From DATKMS01 sp041497995 (GTDB lineage: Bacteria > Desulfobacterota > Binatia > HRBIN30): a DNA stretch of 11,162 nt. The DNA lies in the NCBI GenBank assembly GCA_041497995.1, contig JBGQHM010000224.1:1-11162 (forward strand), read 5' to 3'. The position numbers were made by a program, and so were the translations under genes. The notes below the pieces were generated by a model, which saw nothing but the letters and a program-made list of their open reading frames with translations, was not told the origin of the DNA and did no database searches. Below are positions 7,517 to 11,162 of the stretch, in pieces (the stretch's first letter is position 1; each line of letters starts with the position of its first letter).

Positions 7517-8443
7517 GTGGCCGGTTCGATGGCGACCACCTCTACATGCGGTGCAACGCAGAGCATCCCGTCGCTCGCACAACTCGAACAATTGCGTGAC
7601 CGCACGCTGCGGCGGTTACCGGCGTTGCGTGTGCACGGAGCAACGCGCGCGCTACGCTTCATCAATGAGGTTGGGCTGGCGTCGTTGTTCGCAACGCGCG
7701 GCTTGAATCTGCCGAGCTTGTGGGTAGCAGTGTGTGGAAGGCGCGATCCACGGTTCCCGCACCATAGTCATCATGACCCGGAAGTCGGCCTGGCGTGGAA
7801 CCTGAAAGACCGGTTGCCGGCGGAGGGCAAGGTCTTCTACGCTAAGCTCATCCGCGGTAGGCCGACTTTCATTGCGTGGAATCTGTTTCCCGACGTCTAT
7901 CGCCTCTTCGGCCCGCGGGGCGACTACGCCAGACAATATCGCAGCGGGCTACTGTCACCTGCTGCCAAAGCCATCCTCGATGCATTACACCGCAAGCGGC
8001 CACAGGAGACCTTCGAGCTGAAGCTAGCCACCAATTTGGCACGGCCGAGTCAGCGACGGGTCTTCGATGCTGCCATGGCGCAGGTGCAGCAACGGCTCTA
8101 CGTCGCCATGCGGGAAGTCCGCTACGATCCATTCACTTACGTGTGGGACCTCGTCGAAGCCCGTCACCCGGCGCCGGTGGAGCTGGCGAGAAAGCGTCGC
8201 CCGCGTGCGGCGGCACACCAAGTGGCACACCGCTATCTGACAACCGTGATCTACGCGACGCCCGCTCAACTCCTCAGCGTCATCGGCGATCGCGGGCTGG
8301 CAGAGTTGGCGACTGCCGATCTTCGACGCGCCGGCATCATCGATGCCGACTGCGCCGTGGATGGTCTCCGCGGGCGGTGGCTGGTCGTCTCGGCGACGAC
8401 GCGGGAACGTCTCGCCGCCGAGCGCCGGCCGGTCATGAGGTGA
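7517..8443 (+). CDS. AlkZ/YcaQ-related winged-helix protein (putative)
   Basis: A 308-residue soluble protein from a GTG at 7517; ATG 7529 is an alternative, and neither has a clear Shine-Dalgarno. Homology appears to begin near residue 23 (LEQLRDRTLRRLP). The sequence resembles proteins I recall as 'AlkZ-related': FINEVGLASLF (48-58), GLNLPSLWVAVCG (62-74), the His-rich PHHSHHDPEVGLAWNLKDRL (81-100), FYAKLIRGRPTFIAWNLFP (107-125), then a likely winged-helix region (about 145-215) ending YVWDLVEARHP. AlkZ/YcaQ enzymes are DNA glycosylases that unhook interstrand crosslinks, using a QxQ motif near the N-terminus. I see no such motif in that place (the only QVQ is at 189-191), so glycosylase activity is not supported and DNA binding is the safer guess. 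It stands alone and converges on the next gene with only 5 bp between the stop codons. Confidence 0.55.
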   Translation: MAGSMATTSTCGATQSIPSLAQLEQLRDRTLRRLPALRVHGATRALRFINEVGLASLFATRGLNLPSLWVAVCGRRDPRFPHHSHHDPEVGLAWNLKDRLPAEGKVFYAKLIRGRPTFIAWNLFPDVYRLFGPRGDYARQYRSGLLSPAAKAILDALHRKRPQETFELKLATNLARPSQRRVFDAAMAQVQQRLYVAMREVRYDPFTYVWDLVEARHPAPVELARKRRPRAAAHQVAHRYLTTVIYATPAQLLSVIGDRGLAELATADLRRAGIIDADCAVDGLRGRWLVVSATTRERLAAERRPVMR

Positions 8444-8448
8444 CGGTC

Positions 8449-9519
8449 TCAGCGCAGGCCGTACTTCAGCACCTTGTCGATCAGCGCACGCCGCGAGAGC
8501 CCGAGTTCCGCCGCGGTGCGCGTTTGATTGCCGTCGTTGCGTCCAAGTGCGTCGCGGATGCACTGTGCCTCGAAGCGCTCGATGGTTGCGCGCAACGAGC
8601 TACCGTCGTTGGCGGGTGGCGCGGCGTCGGATCGGGCGAACTTCTCGGAGAGCAAATCCGGCGTGATGTCGCTATCCGGCTCCGCCAGGGTGAACGCCCG
8701 TTCGACTTCATTCTCCAGCTCACGAACGTTGCCGGGATAGCCGTAGTCGGTCAGTTGACGCTGGGCTTCAATCGTGACGCCCCGCACGCGCTTGCCGGTG
8801 CGGTGCGATAGGCGGTCGATCCGGTGTTGCAACAGCAATGGAACGTCCTCCAGCCGTTCGCGCAGCGGGGGCGCGGTGAGCGTGAAGACACTGAGACGAA
8901 AGAACAGGTCCTTTCGAAATCGTCCCTCGCGAACATCCTGCTCGAGATCATGATGCGTGGCGGCAATCACGCGCACATCTACTTGGGTGGGCTTGTTGTC
9001 GCCGACGCGGCGGATCTCGCCCTGATCCAGAACACGGAGCAGCCGGGTCTGCAAATCGAGTGGGCAATCGCCGATCTCGTCGAGGAAGAGCGTGCCACCA
9101 TCGGCGACCTCGAACATCCCCTGCCGATCCTCCGTCGCTCCGGTGAAGGCGCCTCGTTTGTGGCCAAATAGCTCGCTGGTGAGCAGCTCGGGTGCGAGCG
9201 CAGCGCAGTTCTCAGTCACGAATGGTTTGTCGGCACGCGGTCCGTTGTAGTGAATGGCGCGCGCCAGGAGTTCCTTGCCCGTGCCGGTTTCTCCTGTGAT
9301 GAGGACCGTCGTACTCGTCGGCACGACGCGCTCCATCAACTCGAGCACACGCAACAGCGCTGGGCTCGTGCCGATGATCTCCTCGAACCGGTAGCGGCCC
9401 TTGGCCTCACGCTGGAGGTGCGCGTTCTCGACGCGCAGGCGTTGGTTGGCGGCGCGCAGTTCGTCCTGCAGGCGGATATTCTCCATCGCCAGCCGGTGCA
9501 CCTCGAGACCCTGGCGCAC
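8449..9519 (-). CDS. Sigma-54-dependent enhancer-binding protein, N-terminal sensory domain missing
   Basis: This activator uses ATP hydrolysis to open promoters bound by RpoN holoenzyme. Recognisable protein begins near 9519 (VVRQGLEVHRL), followed by a coiled coil (ENIRLQDELRAANQRLRVEN). The AAA+ core is complete: YRFEEIIG entry, Walker A GETGTGKE (about 9272-9295), GAFTGA loop contacting sigma-54 (about 9135-9155), Walker B GGTLFLDEIGD (about 9069-9100), FRKDLFFRL, arginine-finger segment PLRERLEDVP, and sensor-2 GYPGNVRELENEVERA. A Fis-type helix-turn-helix ends the protein (TRTAAELGLSRRALIDKVLK). The frame stays open upstream to 9876, but that extension is antisense to the kinase gene and reads as nonsense. 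The receiver or GAF domain expected before the coiled coil is therefore absent. The first ATG inside the homologous part is at 9486 and has no good Shine-Dalgarno. The linker style suggests a lost receiver domain, which is an inference. Confidence 0.88.
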   Translation of the reverse strand: MRQGLEVHRLAMENIRLQDELRAANQRLRVENAHLQREAKGRYRFEEIIGTSPALLRVLELMERVVPTSTTVLITGETGTGKELLARAIHYNGPRADKPFVTENCAALAPELLTSELFGHKRGAFTGATEDRQGMFEVADGGTLFLDEIGDCPLDLQTRLLRVLDQGEIRRVGDNKPTQVDVRVIAATHHDLEQDVREGRFRKDLFFRLSVFTLTAPPLRERLEDVPLLLQHRIDRLSHRTGKRVRGVTIEAQRQLTDYGYPGNVRELENEVERAFTLAEPDSDITPDLLSEKFARSDAAPPANDGSSLRATIERFEAQCIRDALGRNDGNQTRTAAELGLSRRALIDKVLKYGLR

Positions 9520-9525
9520 GACACC
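9505..9525. other. Junction of two 5'-truncated genes (rearrangement or assembly joint)
   Basis: Family-like minus-strand sequence of the sigma-54 activator ends here (VVRQGLEVHRL, 9519 and below). Family-like plus-strand sequence of the histidine kinase begins here (DTDSEDVALLRTLANQ, from about 9520). Both genes are cut in or just after their N-terminal sensory region, with no space for promoters or start sites between them. Confidence 0.65.
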
Positions 9526-10541
9526 GATTCTGAGGACGTCGCCCTGCTCCGCACGCTCGCCAATCAGACGGCGATCGCGATCGAGAATGCGCGCTCGTAC
9601 GAGGCGCTGCAGGCCCTCACCCGCGATCTCGACGCCAAGGTGCGGCAGCGGACGGACGAGCTGCGCGCCTCCAATGATCAACTCAGTCACGCCTTCGATG
9701 AGCTGAAGAGCGCGCAGGCGCAGCTCGTGCAGTCGGAGAAGATGGCTTCGCTCGGCCAGCTCGTCGCCGGCGTCGCTCACGAGCTGAACAACCCGGCCAG
9801 CTTCGTGCATGGCGGTCTCGCCAATCTGGCCGAGTTCCTGTCTCGCTTCATCGACGTCATTCACGTCTACGAACACACGCCCATCAGTGATCCCGCTGCC
9901 GCACAGGCCATCGACGCGGCGCGCACGCGCGTCCGCCTCGACTACCTGATGCGCGAGACGCCCGAGCTGCTGCGCATCTGCGCGGAGGGCTCGGAGCGCA
10001 TCAAAAAATCGTCGACGACCTGCAGATCTTCGCGCGCGCCGACCGCGGTGATCGCGTACCCACCGAGGTTACCGAAGGCATCGAGAGCACGATCCGGCTG
10101 CTCGGTGACCGGCTGACGCGTCCGGGGATCCGCATCGAGCGTGACTACCGCGACCACCCGCGTATCGAGGCGCACTCCGGGCAGCTCAACCAAGTGTGGA
10201 TGAACCTGCTGAGCAACGCCGTCGATGCCATCGACACCCACGCGCAGGGCGCGATCCGCATCGCCGTCGACGCCGGCAACGGGGCGCGGACGGGCACGGA
10301 GATCGACCAGTGGATTGAGGTGCGGGTGAGCGATAGCGGACGCGGCATCGCACCGGCAGATCTGCCGAAGATCTTCGAACCATTCTTCACCACCAAGGCC
10401 GTCGGGCACGGCACCGGCCTCGGCCTGAGCATCGCCTATGGCGCAGTGAAGAGCCACGGCGGCACCATTACGGTGGACAGCACACTCGGCCGTGGGACGA
10501 CCGTGACGGTTCGGTTGCCGGCGAGTCAATTGAATCACTGA
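9508..10541 (+). pseudogene. GAF-type sensor histidine kinase, 5'-truncated and frameshifted
   Basis: This is the kinase half of a two-component system: it autophosphorylates on His and passes the phosphate to a response regulator. From about 9520 the frame gives the end of a GAF domain (DVALLRTLANQTAIAIENAR), a coiled coil (about 9597-9750), and the dimerisation/H-box VAGVAHELNNPASF with the phospho-accepting His at 9778-9780. After a one-base frameshift at the A6 run (10003-10008), the other frame continues IVDDLQIFAR, N-box NQVWMNLLSNAVDAI (near 10187-10225), G1 VSDSGRGIAP, F-box IFEPFFTTK and G2 GHGTGLGLSIAYGAVKSHGG, ending in TGA at 10541. All catalytic boxes survive, but in two frames. 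The N-terminal part, including most of the GAF domain, is missing; open frame left of about 9505 is antisense to the sigma-54 gene. The activator next door may once have been its partner. Confidence 0.88.
10003..10008 (+). other. Frameshift site in the kinase gene (A6 homopolymer)
   Basis: The frame reads SERIKK up to AAA AAA (10003-10008), then loses homology. IVDDLQIFAR begins at 10008 in the -1 frame. Adding one A (A7) restores SERIKKIVDDLQIFAR, the usual sequence at this point in the family. The site is therefore a one-base deletion, a homopolymer sequencing error or, less likely, a slippage site. Confidence 0.8.
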
Positions 10542-10621
10542 ATCACTTCGTCACTGGATCATTGCTCAGACGGAGTGCCACAGTCCTCAATGACTCAGTG
10601 ATGCAATGACCCAATGAGCAA
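10535..10621. repeat. Repeat-rich intergenic spacer before lnt with dyad symmetry
   Basis: Short degenerate direct repeats (TGAATCAC/TGACTCAG/CAATGACC types) fill the spacer. ATCACTGA (10535-10542) is the exact inverse of TCAGTGAT (10595-10602), extended by TTG/CAA beyond one mismatch. TTGCTCA (10562-10568) is the inverse of TGAGCAA (10615-10621), which overlaps the lnt start. The stems are short with long loops and there is no U-tract, so this is not a standard terminator. No Shine-Dalgarno for lnt is visible here. Confidence 0.4.
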
Positions 10622-11162
10622 ATTCCTCCTGGTCCTGCTCTCCGAGTTCCTCTACGCCCTCGCCTTTCCGCCATGGAACTTCACACGGGTCGCGTGGGTG
10701 GCATTGGTGCCCTTCTTTTGGGGCATCGGCGGCTTGAAACCGCGGGCGGCTGCAGTTGCCGGTGTGCTCTGGGGCACGGCGACGATTTGGACCGTCGCGT
10801 ACTGGGTACCCAGTGCGCTCACCTTCTACTATCAGCAGCCGCGTTGGTTCGGCCTGCTATTCTCCATCGCGGCCTCGCTGCTCTTCTGGAGCTCCTACTA
10901 CGCCGCATTCGCCGCCTGCGCTGCCTGGATCACGCCGCGCTGCGCCGGCGTGGCGCGCGCGCTGCTGCTGGCCGCGCTCTGGGTGACGTTCGAGCTGGCA
11001 CGAGCGCAGCTACTCACCGGCGAGCCGTGGCTGCTGCTCGGCTACGCGCTCGTCCCCAACGTCACGTTGATCCAGGTCGCTGACCTCGGCGGCGTGTACG
11101 TGCTGTCGTTCATCGTGGTCTTCGTCAACGCGTCACTGGTCGAGGTGCTATCTGTCGTAGCG
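10614..11162 (+). CDS. lnt: Apolipoprotein N-acyltransferase (Lnt), N-terminal part, C-terminus beyond window
   Basis: Lnt is an inner-membrane enzyme that adds the third acyl chain to the N-terminal Cys of lipoproteins, the last step of lipoprotein maturation in Gram-negative bacteria. The visible 183 codons encode hydrophobic segments typical of its membrane domain: FLLVLLSEFLYALAFPPWNF (4-23), WVALVPFFWGI, AGVLWGTATIWTVAYWVP, GLLFSIAASLLFWSSYYAAF and the family-like GEPWLLLGYALVPN...IQVADLGGVYVLSF (from residue 136). The family is about 500 residues long, so the nitrilase-like domain with the catalytic Glu-Lys-Cys lies outside the window and cannot be checked. ATG 10614 begins MSKFLLVLL; there is no Shine-Dalgarno, but no better start fits. 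It follows the broken kinase gene on the same strand after 72 bp of repeat-rich spacer and shows no obvious functional link to it. Confidence 0.88.
   Translation, partial: MSKFLLVLLSEFLYALAFPPWNFTRVAWVALVPFFWGIGGLKPRAAAVAGVLWGTATIWTVAYWVPSALTFYYQQPRWFGLLFSIAASLLFWSSYYAAFAACAAWITPRCAGVARALLLAALWVTFELARAQLLTGEPWLLLGYALVPNVTLIQVADLGGVYVLSFIVVFVNASLVEVLSVVA

Noticed and set aside
7366..7599. 77-residue plus-strand ORF in the divergent intergenic region
   Set aside because: It starts at a GTG without a Shine-Dalgarno, overlaps the AlkZ-like gene in another frame and shows no recognisable sequence.
9250..9507. N-terminal 86 residues of the open frame leading into the kinase
   Set aside because: They are antisense to the Walker A and linker region of the sigma-54 activator, which is clearly the real coding strand there.
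9520..9876. N-terminal 119 residues of the open frame leading into the sigma-54 activator
   Set aside because: They are the exact antisense of the kinase GAF/coiled-coil/H-box region and resemble no sensory domain.
10000..10010. Programmed -1 frameshifting as the explanation for the kinase break
   Set aside because: The 0-frame context is C AAA AAA T, which does not fit the X XXY YYZ slippery heptamer, and I saw no convincing stimulatory hairpin just downstream. An indel or sequencing error is simpler.

Overview
The window reads as a moderately high-GC, Gram-negative chromosome segment. It carries a lipoprotein N-acyltransferase gene, a sigma-54 activator and large secreted proteins. One secreted protein combines Pro-Thr linkers, a paired calcium-loop (dockerin-like) module, a myxococcal-type Cys-rich repeat and a Kazal-like domain. 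From memory, this style is common in deltaproteobacterial-type environmental genomes such as Candidatus Binatota and Myxococcota. That assignment is inference; no rRNA, tRNA or other firm taxonomic marker is present.

Left half (1-7259, all minus strand): two surface or secreted proteins. A 1,997-residue mosaic exoprotein (1266-7259) has two tandem CSLREA/beta-helix modules, a sialidase-like propeller, a calcium-loop module and Cys-rich domains joined by Thr-Pro linkers. It is followed, 141 bp downstream, by a streptogramin-lyase-like (Vgb) beta-propeller protein that runs off the left edge. A 59-codon ORF with a strong Shine-Dalgarno bridges the two genes. Both proteins look like exported repeat proteins; no enzymatic role can be demonstrated.

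Middle (7260-8443): a divergent intergenic region with a TTGACA box, an adjacent palindrome and an imperfect hairpin, then a plus-strand gene resembling AlkZ/YcaQ-related winged-helix proteins.

Right (8449-10541): a sigma-54 enhancer-binding protein (minus) and a GAF-type sensor histidine kinase (plus) lie back to back. Both lack their N-terminal parts and meet at about 9505-9525. The kinase also has a one-base frameshift at an A6 run. This is either a rearrangement scar or a chimeric assembly joint. The last gene (10614 to the right edge) is the N-terminal third of apolipoprotein N-acyltransferase (Lnt).

I found no mobile element, CRISPR array or RNA gene, and no convincing new multi-gene system. 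The most notable items are the mosaic exoprotein and the broken two-component pair.
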